The notes: generated from the letters alone by a model not told the origin. 64,000 bases of DNA from Erwinia billingiae Eb661 (GCF_000196615.1 NC_014304.1:38324-102323); one strand, 5' to 3'. Shown: positions 42,158 to 49,986, numbered from the stretch's first letter. A program made the numbers and translations.

Positions 42158-42766
42158 TCAGCGTTTGCCGGCTTTCAGTTCTTCGAGTGTGAATTCAAGT
42201 TCAGAAATCAGCCCCCATTCAGCCGTTGTAAACGGACGTTCAGCGCCGGATACGCTTCTGATAAGCAGTTCATCAGCTGCGCCGGTAATGAAACCTGCGG
42301 TGCTGAAGGGCTGAGGTGAATCACTGTCAGTGATCAGGTGGTGCCGAATTGCCCAGCGAACCGGGAGTGCCCAGCTTACGCCACCTGCGGAAGACGATAT
42401 TTCGTAGCAACCTTCGCAATGTTGATACAGCAGTATCAGCGCAATTCGTGTGAAGAAATCTATGGGCTGCCCCTTAGTTTCAATACTCAAATCTGAACTC
42501 AGGTCCTGAGTGAAAATCACGCCTTTGGATATGTAATCCCCTTCGTCTTTTCCTGAGAAAGCAAATATCTCCGGAGAGGGATACATCATAGAAGCGCGTT
42601 CCATGCGCGTACCATTTGTGGGCGAGCAAGGGCGAAGATGTACCGGCAGCAGCCAAAATGCTTCAGTGACTGCCAGAGTAAAATTGTGCCACTGACTCGG
42701 GGAGATCCATCCGGTCTGCTTCACGTTATAGGTAACGTGCTGAGGGGGTGCGGAGATTGGTGTCAT
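42158..42766 (-). CDS. Hypothetical plasmid protein
   Basis: A 202 aa protein, not recognised. The N-terminal 60 residues are shared with the small gene at 41885. The middle part (YISKGVIFTQDLSSDLSIETKGQPIDFFTRIALILLYQHCEGCYEI) and the end (GAERPFTTAEWGLISELEFTLEEL) are specific to this gene. It has leader 5 and SD GAGG. It belongs to the accessory block with ardC. Confidence 0.7.
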   Translation of the reverse strand: MTPISAPPQHVTYNVKQTGWISPSQWHNFTLAVTEAFWLLPVHLRPCSPTNGTRMERASMMYPSPEIFAFSGKDEGDYISKGVIFTQDLSSDLSIETKGQPIDFFTRIALILLYQHCEGCYEISSSAGGVSWALPVRWAIRHHLITDSDSPQPFSTAGFITGAADELLIRSVSGAERPFTTAEWGLISELEFTLEELKAGKR

Positions 42767-42830
42767 GATAAATCCTCATAAAAAGGGATCTACCCCCCTG
42801 ATGGGGAATAAATCCCCACAGGGTTAAGTC
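42767..42830 (-). promoter_or_regulatory. Structured leader 5
   Basis: On the minus strand GGGATTTA pairs with TAGATCCC (plus 42809-42816 / 42785-42792) through one G-U pair and is followed by TTTTT. CCCTG..GGGG and CCCC..AGGG form the interleaved partner stem. GAGGATTTA at the SD repeats the stem sequence. Confidence 0.7.
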
Positions 42831-42833
42831 AGA

Positions 42834-43178
42834 TTAGAGAGACTCTAATCGCGCAATTTCAAGATCACCACGTCCGTCATGATGACCACTGTAAGAAACA
42901 CTTTTATGTAATTCAGGGTCGAGTCTGACACTCATAGTAAGGATTGAACTGATCATGTCAGCACAACCTGAAGTGAGATAACGACCCTGAGCCCTGCCAA
43001 ATTCGAGGCTATAAATAACATCGTAATGAACGGCCATAGAAAAAGGCATCTCAGCTTTAATCTGCACCTGCTCATCAAGGTCATCTAAACCAAGAGTCTG
43101 GTAAGCTAATGCCATGAGCATGTCGCCCTCAAAATCAGCTAACTGCAGCATGTCGGTTATGGTTGTCGAAAGAGTCAT
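42834..43178 (-). CDS. Small hypothetical protein
   Basis: A 114 aa acidic protein, not recognised. ATG at 43178 has GGAGGAG eight nt upstream and lies 14 nt after the stop of the preceding gene, so the two are an operon behind leader 6. ADFEGDMLMALAYQTLGLDDLDEQVQIKAEMPFSMAVHYDV suggests a small folded domain. Confidence 0.6.
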   Translation of the reverse strand: MTLSTTITDMLQLADFEGDMLMALAYQTLGLDDLDEQVQIKAEMPFSMAVHYDVIYSLEFGRAQGRYLTSGCADMISSILTMSVRLDPELHKSVSYSGHHDGRGDLEIARLESL

Positions 43179-43191
43179 CAGTAACTCCTCC

Positions 43192-43533
43192 TCACTGATA
43201 CGCATAACGCAGCGTTGCTGCCTGATTCGCCAGCTTTAGTGCTGAGCGGCGAGCCTGGCTATACGAGCGAAACACTTCCCCCGGAGCGTTGAGTGAACCA
43301 AACCGGTGATTGCCGTAAAAAGTGCCGGACCGAGTGAGTATGCCCGACGTCCATTTTCCAGAAGGTAACTGATGAATCTGAATCTTAAAGCTCAGTGAGC
43401 CAGCACGATTCGTTATCCACTCCTCTTTACTGTTTGCGACAGCGACGCGATCACACTTGGATATAACGGCAGCAGACAAACTAGAAAAAAAGGCTTTTAT
43501 GGAAAAGGATGTTGCTAGTGAAAGGGTATGCAT
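43192..43533 (-). CDS. Small hypothetical protein, relative of 43633-43980
   Basis: A 113 aa basic protein. Its end (FRSYSQARRSALKLANQAATLRYAY) matches the end of the gene at 43633 (FTHKAAAKAAQLATSDAASLRVF), so the two are distant paralogues. It has leader 6 and SD GGAG. Function unknown. Confidence 0.65.
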   Translation of the reverse strand: MHTLSLATSFSIKAFFSSLSAAVISKCDRVAVANSKEEWITNRAGSLSFKIQIHQLPSGKWTSGILTRSGTFYGNHRFGSLNAPGEVFRSYSQARRSALKLANQAATLRYAYQ

Positions 43534-43605
43534 GGTGTTTCTCCGGTTGAGGGGGAAACACCTGCCCTGTCGGGAAGATGTTTCCCGATGGGCATTCGCA
43601 GAGCG
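43534..43605 (-). promoter_or_regulatory. Structured leader 6
   Basis: On the minus strand GGGAAACA pairs with TGTTTCCC, while GCCC..CGGGAA pairs with TTCCCG..GGGC in an interleaved way. The SD region GGAGAAACACC is complementary to GGTGTTTC of the first stem. Confidence 0.7.
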
Positions 43606-43632
43606 AATGTTATGGTTCAGACGTCTGTGCTG

Positions 43633-43980
43633 TTACATCTGAGCAGTGAACACCCGTAAAGATGCAGCGTCAGACGTGGCAAGCTGTGCGGCTTTCGCAG
43701 CAGCCTTATGCGTAAAATGCTTACCGTGCCGGCTGAAAATGAATTCATCACCGGGCTGGCCGTTAACCGACGTTCTTGCCATGACTATGGCGTGATAACG
43801 TTGATCATCAAACCAGACGCGGGAATGAAACTCGTAATGACCGGAAGGTGAAGCGAGCCACGAAGTTCCTCTGAGCGCAGCCTTAAGGTCTGGACATTCA
43901 GACGCAACACGGGTTGCAACTGACAGAACCAGATCGAATGGCAAACGTAGTTCTTTCAGGAACGAGCGGGTGATAGACAT
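43633..43980 (-). CDS. Small hypothetical protein, relative of 43192-43533
   Basis: A 115 aa basic protein with the same C-terminal plan as the gene at 43192. SWLASPSGHYEFHSRVWFDDQRYHAIVMARTSVN looks like a strand-rich domain. SD GGAG lies in leader 7. Function unknown; it is the first gene of the block downstream of the recombinase and RNA copy B. Confidence 0.65.
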   Translation of the reverse strand: MSITRSFLKELRLPFDLVLSVATRVASECPDLKAALRGTSWLASPSGHYEFHSRVWFDDQRYHAIVMARTSVNGQPGDEFIFSRHGKHFTHKAAAKAAQLATSDAASLRVFTAQM

Positions 43981-44040
43981 AGTCTCTCCATTAAACAGAG
44001 AAACATGTGCCCTGTCGGGAAGTTTCCCCGTAGGACGAAG
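43981..44040 (-). promoter_or_regulatory. Structured leader 7
   Basis: The weakest complete member: GAAAC pairs with GTTTC, with CGGGG/CCCGACAGGGC elements interleaved, and SD GGAGAGAC echoes the stem. It directly follows RNA-like copy B on the minus strand. Confidence 0.55.
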
Positions 44041-44053
44041 GCCGAAGCCGGAT

Positions 44054-44231
44054 GGTTAAATGTACCCTCATCGCCAGGCAGTAGGAGCCGTGATTGACGA
44101 TATCTGCTTCCAAAGGTGAGCAGATGTACCACACTGATGTGTTCTCCCTTTCAGGCTACAGGAGTGTTATTTCAGCTACCCGAAGGCGGTCATCTCAAGC
44201 CACTGACCATTGGTGGTTGTCCGAAGACAAC
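44054..44231 (-). ncRNA. Dispersed structured RNA-like element, copy B
   Basis: The clearest of three copies. On the minus strand it has GTTGTC-TTCG-GACAAC (a stable cUUCGg loop), GGTCA/TGACC, a CTCC/GGAG pairing, ACAC-ATCA-GTGT and ATCTGCT/AGCAGAT. Copies A and C keep the first two stems with different bases. It ends about 70 nt before the gene at 43980, next to leader 7. Confidence 0.6.
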
Positions 44232-44286
44232 GTAAGAAGCGTTTTAATAATAGCGCCTAAATAAGATAAATGGCAAGAGCCATTTA

Positions 44287-45180
44287 TTAATCTTCATCAT
44301 CAACTCTGTTATAAACCCGGGCAACGTAAGCGCCACGTCCGTCACCGTGACCTAGATCCATTGAAACTAAGGCCTCAGCTTCTTTACGACTCATTCCATT
44401 TTCAAGGTGATAATTTACGGCATCCTGCGAATAAGCATACCTGAGGCTGTGTGGTGCATGTATCCCTGTCATTCCACTTTCACGTAATACGTTATGATAG
44501 CGATCAAGCGCCTGATGAAGCGTTGGCTTGTCGATTAACTTTCCGTTATTTCCCTCAACGTATCGAACAGCGTCATTTAATAAACCAATGACTTTTTCTT
44601 TTTCAAAAATTGTCGCATCGCGTGGACGTCCGCCTTTAGTGCCAAAAACAACACGCACATTATCATTTCCGGCCTGTAAACTTTTCCTCCAGGTATTGAG
44701 TGATTTGGCCGACTGAACGGTCTCCTCTGCGCGGAGACCAATATACCTTGCGAGTTGAATACTTATTGCAATCCCCCGATCCTTTTCTGAAACCAATGAA
44801 AGAATTTCTATAAGACGTGAATCAGAAATCGCAACTTTAGTTCCCTCCCTACTGGCTCCTGAAATATTAAGCGCCTGGTTACTCAGTTTTTCATGCGTCG
44901 GATTAGCAAGTACATTACGCCCTCCCTGTGTAAGAATTGATCGCAACGCAGCCATTTCATTTTGCAGCGTTCGGGACGATATATTTTCACCCTGACGGCT
45001 GCGGATATAATTTTCGATATGTTTTGTTTTAATATGGCTTACGTCCCGAATCTGAATATTAAGGTTTGCCAGTCGCTCCGAAAAGCGACTGGCAATCTTT
45101 GAACGATCAGAAATCGTTTTAAAACTTCCTCCGCCCTGACGTGCGAGCGTGACGAGTTGCTTACCTAATTTTCCAGACAC
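44287..45180 (-). CDS. Tyrosine recombinase / integrase-domain protein
   Basis: A 297 aa site-specific recombinase. GTG at 45180 with AAGGAG seven nt upstream fits the start SGKLGKQLVTLARQGGGSF. Catalytic residues are Arg in ARYIGLRAEETVQ, Lys in FGTKGGRPR, HxLR in HAPHSLRYAYS, a GHG motif (DLGHGDGRG) and Tyr in ARVYNR. The type is seen on large conjugative plasmids of Enterobacterales; target and role (resolution or integration) are unknown. It lies between RNA-like copies B and C. Confidence 0.85.
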   Translation of the reverse strand: MSGKLGKQLVTLARQGGGSFKTISDRSKIASRFSERLANLNIQIRDVSHIKTKHIENYIRSRQGENISSRTLQNEMAALRSILTQGGRNVLANPTHEKLSNQALNISGASREGTKVAISDSRLIEILSLVSEKDRGIAISIQLARYIGLRAEETVQSAKSLNTWRKSLQAGNDNVRVVFGTKGGRPRDATIFEKEKVIGLLNDAVRYVEGNNGKLIDKPTLHQALDRYHNVLRESGMTGIHAPHSLRYAYSQDAVNYHLENGMSRKEAEALVSMDLGHGDGRGAYVARVYNRVDDED

Positions 45181-45882
45181 TGCATATCTCCTTTCAGAAC
45201 CCACTGCTGTAGGCCGGCAACCCCACAGCAGTGTGACTCTGAATATGTACATATCTTCCCCGATGACACGGTTGCTTTTGCGCTTCCTGCGTCTCGACTG
45301 GTATCTGTGCATCGGGGCGGCGAAATGTTGAGTTCTTGCGAGGCTCCCCAGGTCTCTGACCTGTTTGCGGCTTGCGCCGTGCTGACGTTAGTCAGTCTGC
45401 CTCCGTACACCAGTTTCCTGATGTCGCCATCGATACCGAGTCGATCATTCTCCTTCTAATAAAACGCCCTTAACGGGTTGATCGTTAAAGTCGCGTTGTG
45501 GTTGATAAATAGCCAGCTGAGCACCTAAAAACACGTAATACGTGCACGTCAGATTGTACCGGCATGGTGAAAACCGCACTGTGCGTGGGTTTGACCGTTA
45601 TGCGCTGCGCGCGTCACTTTGTTCTCGTTTCACTCGAACCAAAGTGACGCCGCGCAGCTTCATGCTCCTAATGCGTCTTCCGCAAGCGCCCAAATGTTCC
45701 AAATGGGCTTATGCGTCATTGCAAAAGTCGTATGCAGCTCAGGGCGTATCCCTGATAAATCTCATAACGTAAGTGAATAAAGCATCGTTGAGGATGCCTT
45801 GTCTGAAGACGCCAGGCGTATGTGAAAGCCCAGGATTTGGTGAGTGAACAAGTACCCCAATCGTCGCGTCGTAGGTGCGCAT
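45181..45882. other. Non-coding region with a long inverted repeat
   Basis: About 700 nt without a convincing gene. At 45603-45659 a long imperfect inverted repeat pairs GCTGCGCG..CGTCACTTTG with CAAAGTGACG..CGCGCAGC, with GTTC/GAAC inside, giving about 20 pairs with small bulges. The short open frame 45716-45925 on the minus strand reads through RNA copy C and is not taken as a gene. Confidence 0.5.
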
Positions 45883-46026
45883 TGTTGACGATATCTGCTT
45901 CCAGGAGTGAGCAGATGTACCACACTGATGTGTTCTCCCTTTCAGGCTGCAGGAGTGTTTTTTCAGCTACCCGAAGGCGGTCCTCTCAAGCTCTCGGACC
46001 ATTGGTGGCCGTCATTAGACGACTTG
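45883..46026 (-). ncRNA. Dispersed structured RNA-like element, copy C
   Basis: A shorter copy of the element, lacking the leftmost 45 nt shared by A and B. On the minus strand the stems are GTCGTC/GACGGC (one U-G pair that would be an A-C mismatch on the plus strand) and GGTCC/GGACC, plus the conserved ACAC/GTGT and ATCTGCT/AGCAGAT-type hairpins (AGCAGAT kept). Confidence 0.55.
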
Positions 46027-46101
46027 TAACAGTTGAAAAGGTATCAATCAGACTGTAGAAATGTCAACTATGAATAGTCGAAAATACTAAAAATGGAGCA
46101 A

Positions 46102-46734
46102 ATGGAATTTATGGACTGGCTGAGAAATATAGGTTTCTTCATCCCATTAATAGCTATAGTTGTTAGCTTAAATGCAAGACTTAAAACTTTTAACAATGAG
46201 AGAATATCAGTCTACAAGGACATGAAATCTCTTTCATCCGAACTGGAAATGGAAGGTTATGAGATAAAGGTAATTGATGATGAGTTAAAGAAACTAATAG
46301 TACGAGAAGTAACCGGAATAGTTGAGATCACACCCGCAAGAAGATTAATGAAAATCCTTAGTTGCAACCCAAAGCTAGACTCATTTAAAAGAAAAAGATT
46401 GAAATCTTTGATTCGATCAATCCGCGAAACAGAGCATTTAAACAAAGAGGAAATAGCTGAGGTTAAATTTAATTTAAATAAAAAACTCTATAAGAAAAGT
46501 GCGAAAGAAGGCGCTATTTACATATTTGCATTTCTTATAGGGTATATAACATTCCTCTTCTCTGGATTGTCATCTCTTGCAGATAAGGATTATCTATGGG
46601 CAAGCATTCAAATAATCATGTCATTCGCACTGCTAATAGCAATGATGCTCACAAAGGCATCCTACCCAGCGCCATGGAATGGCAGGAAACATAAAAAATT
46701 TACTGACGAACTCAATTCATACAAAAACCATTAA
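46102..46734 (+). CDS. Hypothetical AT-rich membrane protein
   Basis: A 210 aa protein, not recognised. It has a hydrophobic N-terminus (IGFFIPLIAIVVSL), a basic, coiled-coil-like middle (about 30-130, rich in K/E/R) and two membrane helices near 143-160 (IYIFAFLIGYITFLFSGL) and 170-187. ATG at 46102 has GGAG five nt upstream. Its base composition is lower in G+C than its neighbours, which suggests separate acquisition. It may be part of defence or entry exclusion, but nothing in the sequence decides this. Confidence 0.6.
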   Translation: MEFMDWLRNIGFFIPLIAIVVSLNARLKTFNNERISVYKDMKSLSSELEMEGYEIKVIDDELKKLIVREVTGIVEITPARRLMKILSCNPKLDSFKRKRLKSLIRSIRETEHLNKEEIAEVKFNLNKKLYKKSAKEGAIYIFAFLIGYITFLFSGLSSLADKDYLWASIQIIMSFALLIAMMLTKASYPAPWNGRKHKKFTDELNSYKNH

Positions 46735-46752
46735 AAAATACAAATAACATAA

Positions 46753-46801
46753 AAAACCACACCAAGCTGGAAATTAACATGCGTAAAAATGTTGTGGTTT
46801 T
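46753..46801. terminator. Possible terminator after the membrane protein gene
   Basis: AAAACCACA and TGTGGTTTT form a nine-pair stem with a long (31 nt) loop and adjacent A and T runs. The loop length makes it a weak call. Confidence 0.35.
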
Positions 46802-47040
46802 CTATTAAAAATACAGACGCACAACTCAAAATATATGTTGGTAGAATTAAAATAATACATCAATCAATAACGTATTATTGATGTTAAATATCAATTATAA
46901 CGTTAACAACCTGTGTTGATAAAGATATGGGGCTAACAAAATATACAGGCCAACCCTAACGCACCTTTATAGCTGAGTTTTGTAATTATATTTAATTTTA
47001 GAACTAGAGCTGCCAGCAAATGAGCTGCGAGCCCTGACAT

Positions 47041-47720
47041 GGGAATAAGCCCTACTTATGAGCCAGCAGGCGCGGTCGTGCGCAGAAAGATATCGAGTGG
47101 GAATCCCCCCTACTTTTGCAGGAGTGAGCGGCCGGCCAGTCAGCTGCGCGCCGTCATATGGGAATCAGCCCTACTTTTGAACCGGCGGGCACGGCCGGGC
47201 GCAGAATGATATCGAGTGGGAATCCCCCCTACTTTTGCAGGAGTGAGCGGCCACCCAGTCAGCTGCGCGCCTTCATATGGGAATCCCCCCTACTTTTTAA
47301 CCCGTGGGCACGGCCGGGTGCAGAATGGCATTGTGTGGGAACCCCCCCTACTTTTGCAGAAGCGAGCGGCTGGCCAGTCAGCCGTGCGCCGTCATATGGG
47401 AATCAGCCCTACTTTTGAACCGGCGGGCACGGCCGGGCGCAGAATGGCATTGAGTGGGAATCCCCCCTACTTTTGCAGGAGTGAGCGGCCACCCAGTCAG
47501 CTGCGCGCCTTCATATGGGAATCCCCCCTACTTTTTAACCCGTGGGCACGGCCGGGTGCAGAATGGCATTGTGTGGGAATCCCCCCTACTTTTGCAGAAG
47601 CGAGCGGCTGGCCAGTCAGCCGTGCGCCGTCATATGGGAATCAGCCCTACTTTTGAACCGGCGAGCACGGCCGGGCGCAGAATGGCATTGAGTGGGAATC
47701 CCCCCTACTTTTGCAGGAGT
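47041..47720 (+). repeat. Iteron array downstream of rep
   Basis: About twelve copies of GGGAATNNNCCCTACTTTT at spacings of about 58-61 bp, in two alternating unit types (one followed by GAACCGGCGGGCACGG, the other by GCAGGAGTGAGCGGCC) that form larger near-identical blocks. The same core is found inverted in the rep promoter region. Such arrays flank rep genes of RepFIB/Rep_3-type plasmids, where they bind the initiator and control copy number. Confidence 0.9.
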
Positions 47721-47752
47721 GAATGGCCGGAACGTTTGACGTGAAATATGAT

Positions 47753-48445
47753 TTAAACACCGTTCTTTTGATAAATATCAAAAATCATTTTTCCATTATT
47801 ATCAGCTTGATAGGTAACACTTAGCGGAGTTTTATCGTTAATTTGTCGCAGGGCTGGTTCAAGAAATGATCTTTTTAATTCTGCGCTATTGTTGCGCTGC
47901 GAATCTGGCAGCATGAAACGATCCGCCAACCACTCATGACTAGTCTTCCAGATCCCGGTGCTACGGAACTGGCATAAGCTTTCATACAGCCTGACAGTGC
48001 GGGGATTTTTAAGGCTTCCACAATCTCTAAGCGAGTAAGTGGTGAACTGGTTCCCTAAAACGTAAAGGTAAGGCATTACACGGGGATTAAATTCGATTTC
48101 CCATTGCCCCTTACTTGAGCGGCCACCGGCTTCAATCAACCAAGGTAAAGCTCTGATGTCATTGCGACCATTCTTCGGGTAAAACAGAATAGATGCGCGC
48201 GATAGCTCAATCACGCCCTCCTTCACGTCGCGACTAGCCTGATTTCGACTTATATTGAAAATGTCTTCGTAATCAGATACCGCCACGTTGAATACTGGAC
48301 TTGCATCATCATTATCATCTGTAAAATATGTTTGCATAAGGCATAACCAAAGAACACGTTTTGACTTCAATGAGAGATGATAGGCTGCTTCTGTCAACTC
48401 ATTTGACTGTTTGACATTAATCTTTTTTTTCAATTGGTTAGCCAT
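47753..48445 (-). CDS. RepB/Rep_3-family plasmid replication initiator
   Basis: Initiator of 230 aa. The start MANQLKKKINVKQSNEL marks the Rep_3 N-terminal winged-helix domain (AAYHLSLKSKRVLWLCLMQ, FNVAVSDYEDIFNISRNQASRDVKEGV), followed by the second winged helix (RTVRLYESLCQFRSTGIWKTSHEWLADRFMLP, SFLEPALRQINDKTPLSVTY). Iterons on both sides match this initiator class. The longer open frame upstream reads through iterons and is not coding. Rep binding to the upstream iterons would repress its own gene. Confidence 0.92.
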   Translation of the reverse strand: MANQLKKKINVKQSNELTEAAYHLSLKSKRVLWLCLMQTYFTDDNDDASPVFNVAVSDYEDIFNISRNQASRDVKEGVIELSRASILFYPKNGRNDIRALPWLIEAGGRSSKGQWEIEFNPRVMPYLYVLGNQFTTYSLRDCGSLKNPRTVRLYESLCQFRSTGIWKTSHEWLADRFMLPDSQRNNSAELKRSFLEPALRQINDKTPLSVTYQADNNGKMIFDIYQKNGV

Positions 48446-48527
48446 ATACTTAACCTTGTATGGGTAAATATTTATACCCCACAATACCGAAGAATACACA
48501 CAAGTCAACACATTAAATCTCGACATC

Positions 48528-48650
48528 CTGATATAGGGCAGATTCCCATACGTTTTAGGGCTAATTCCCATAGCAAGTAGGGTTGGTTCCCATATTAAGT
48601 AATGCGAATTCCCACATGATATAGGGCAAATACCCACAAAGGTGGTTAGT
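48528..48650 (-). repeat. Iterons in the rep promoter region
   Basis: Five copies of the iteron core lie on the minus strand before rep, for example TGGGAACCAACCCTACTTG, TGGGAATTAGCCCTAAA and TGGGAATCTGCCCTATA, spaced about 22-25 bp. They are in the opposite orientation to those downstream of rep. Confidence 0.85.
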
Positions 48651-48669
48651 TTTGATAATCTTATCAATA

Positions 48670-48760
48670 GGTTACGCGACCTAAAAAGCCTTTAAAATAC
48701 TTAAAAAACCCAAAAAAGCCTTTAAAAATTATCACTGTGGATAAGTGTATAACTTCGCTT
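48670..48760. other. Likely oriV: AT-rich stretch and DnaA box
   Basis: A perfect DnaA box (TGTGGATAA, 48736-48744) follows an AT-rich tract with repeated CCTTTAAAA/AAAAAGCC elements (48690-48730) and borders the rep-proximal iterons. This is the usual composition of an iteron-controlled plasmid origin. Confidence 0.75.
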
Positions 48761-48949
48761 GAGCACTGTAACCGTCCTCGCTTCGCTCAGCCGGTCAACC
48801 CCTCAGCGGCACAAAAACAAGTTTTGTACCGCCTCACGGTTTCAGATTTAGATCGAGAGAGTTTCAGATTATCATCTATCGTTGACTATCGTTGACTTTG
48901 GTAGAGCAAGGACAATAACCTAAGTTGAAGAACATAAAAGGGTTTGAAA

Positions 48950-49267
48950 ATGGCGCACAAACGAAAGATTTCTCAGGAAGAATGGGATCGTATTCTTCCG
49001 GCTATGGAAACCTTTGCGGATATAACAACTCAGATAGCTTATCTGGTCTTGGTCAAAGATGAGAAACAATCAGACGTAGCTACCAACTTAGCGAGATCAA
49101 AACAAAATGTAGGCAATGCCGTGAAAAGAGTCTGGGACCTTTACACTGAACTTGAACATGCAGAGGGTAGAAAACTTCATTTCGTAAGTGTTTGGATCCC
49201 TGAAGAAGAGGCCATCAAAGTGAAAAAGATAGCTGCCCAATTTCCGATCAATAAACTCAGTAGCTGA
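48950..49267 (+). CDS. TrfB/KorA-like DNA-binding protein
   Basis: A 105 aa protein with an HTH typical of the TrfB/KorA family (LVLVKDEKQSDVATNLARSKQNVGNAVKRVWDLY). ATG at 48950 has AAGGG upstream. The C-terminal part (FVSVWIPEEEAIKVKKIAAQF) resembles the dimerisation segment. Located next to oriV, it probably regulates plasmid genes; no operator could be assigned. Confidence 0.75.
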   Translation: MAHKRKISQEEWDRILPAMETFADITTQIAYLVLVKDEKQSDVATNLARSKQNVGNAVKRVWDLYTELEHAEGRKLHFVSVWIPEEEAIKVKKIAAQFPINKLSS

Positions 49268-49453
49268 TACAACCTACCCAGATTTAGTTACAACAATCTA
49301 ATCACTTTGCATCTATGTGCCAATCCTCAGCATCATGAATCTTTGAAGGCCACCCAGCCCGCCGACTAAATTTCCATCTGTTTCATAGGGCTGGCATTGC
49401 TAATAGCTTTTAACATCCCCTACCACTTGCCAGTCTAATTCCTTCATATAATA

Positions 49454-49469
49454 CTGTACATAAAAACAG
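49454..49469 (+). promoter_or_regulatory. LexA (SOS) box of the umuDC operon
   Basis: CTGTACATAAAAACAG matches the CTGT-N8-ACAG consensus exactly and lies about 84 nt before the umuD start. It marks the operon as DNA-damage inducible. Confidence 0.9.
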
Positions 49470-49491
49470 TGTTTATCAAAAGGGGGAATGT

Positions 49492-49551
49492 ATGACCTTT
49501 CTACTACTAAAAATTATCATTTTAGGGCTTTTCACAAATGAACGGCGATAA
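49492..49551 (+). CDS. 19-residue hydrophobic peptide before umuD
   Basis: An ATG with a strong AGGGGG site opens a 19-codon frame (MTFLLLKIIILGLFTNERR) that overlaps the umuD start by 14 nt. It may act as a coupling leader for umuD translation, or be a small membrane peptide made in the SOS response. Only the sequence context supports it. Confidence 0.5.
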   Translation: MTFLLLKIIILGLFTNERR

Positions 49552-49984
49552 ACTTAGCGCACTCACCATCTTGTGCCCGCCGGAATCTTGCCCTCAGCTC
49601 AGAGTACCGCTATTTGCTGACCCATGCGCCGCAGGGTTCCCCTCCCCTGCCCAGGATTACGTCGAGTCAGAGCTTGATCTAAATGAACTCTGCATACGTC
49701 GGCGAGCATCAACGTTCTTCGTTCGTGCAAGTGGTAGCAGCATGCAGGAGTTAGGCTTATTTGACGGTGATGTTATGGTTGTTGATCGGGCTGAAGAGGC
49801 CTCTCAGGGCGATATCGTTATAGCTGAAGTGAATGGAGAGTTCACAGTGAAACGTCTCCAATTGCAGCCATGTCTCGCTTTGCTACCAATGAATCCGGCC
49901 TACCCGGTAATTTATCCTGAAGATCTGCAATTGCTCGGTGTGGTCACTTGGTGGTTTAACAGCACGCGAGCTCGCCGGAGGTAA
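49538..49984 (+). CDS. umuD: UmuD-like SOS mutagenesis protein
   Basis: A 148 aa S24-family protein. The cleavage site region is CAAGFPSPAQDY (Ala-Gly near residue 31), the catalytic Ser is in ASGSSMQELGLFDGD and the Lys in EFTVKRLQLQ. The self-cleaved form would make the UmuD'2C polymerase V, but umuC is split here, so UmuD may be without its partner unless another umuC exists. It is under a LexA box. Confidence 0.93.
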   Translation: MNGDKLSALTILCPPESCPQLRVPLFADPCAAGFPSPAQDYVESELDLNELCIRRRASTFFVRASGSSMQELGLFDGDVMVVDRAEEASQGDIVIAEVNGEFTVKRLQLQPCLALLPMNPAYPVIYPEDLQLLGVVTWWFNSTRARRR

Positions 49985-49986
49985 CC

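Noticed and set aside
44054..44231. Possible hammerhead ribozyme because of CACTGATGTG
   Set aside because: The core CUGAUGA...GAAA is incomplete and the helices do not fit the hammerhead plan.
45716..45925. 69-aa minus-strand frame and the similar peptide EADIVN..SYCLAM in copies A and B
   Set aside because: The frame runs through the RNA-like element and stops in copy A (GTGTGGTAA); conserved base pairing explains the similarity better than protein coding.
47041..47720. CRISPR array
   Set aside because: Repeats and the sequences between them are both nearly identical and no cas genes are present; the array fits iterons.
47158..47744. Overlapping open frames encoding repeats such as MGISPTFEPAG and GNPPYF
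   Set aside because: They are translations of the iteron array; the unit length is not a multiple of three and no ribosome site is present.
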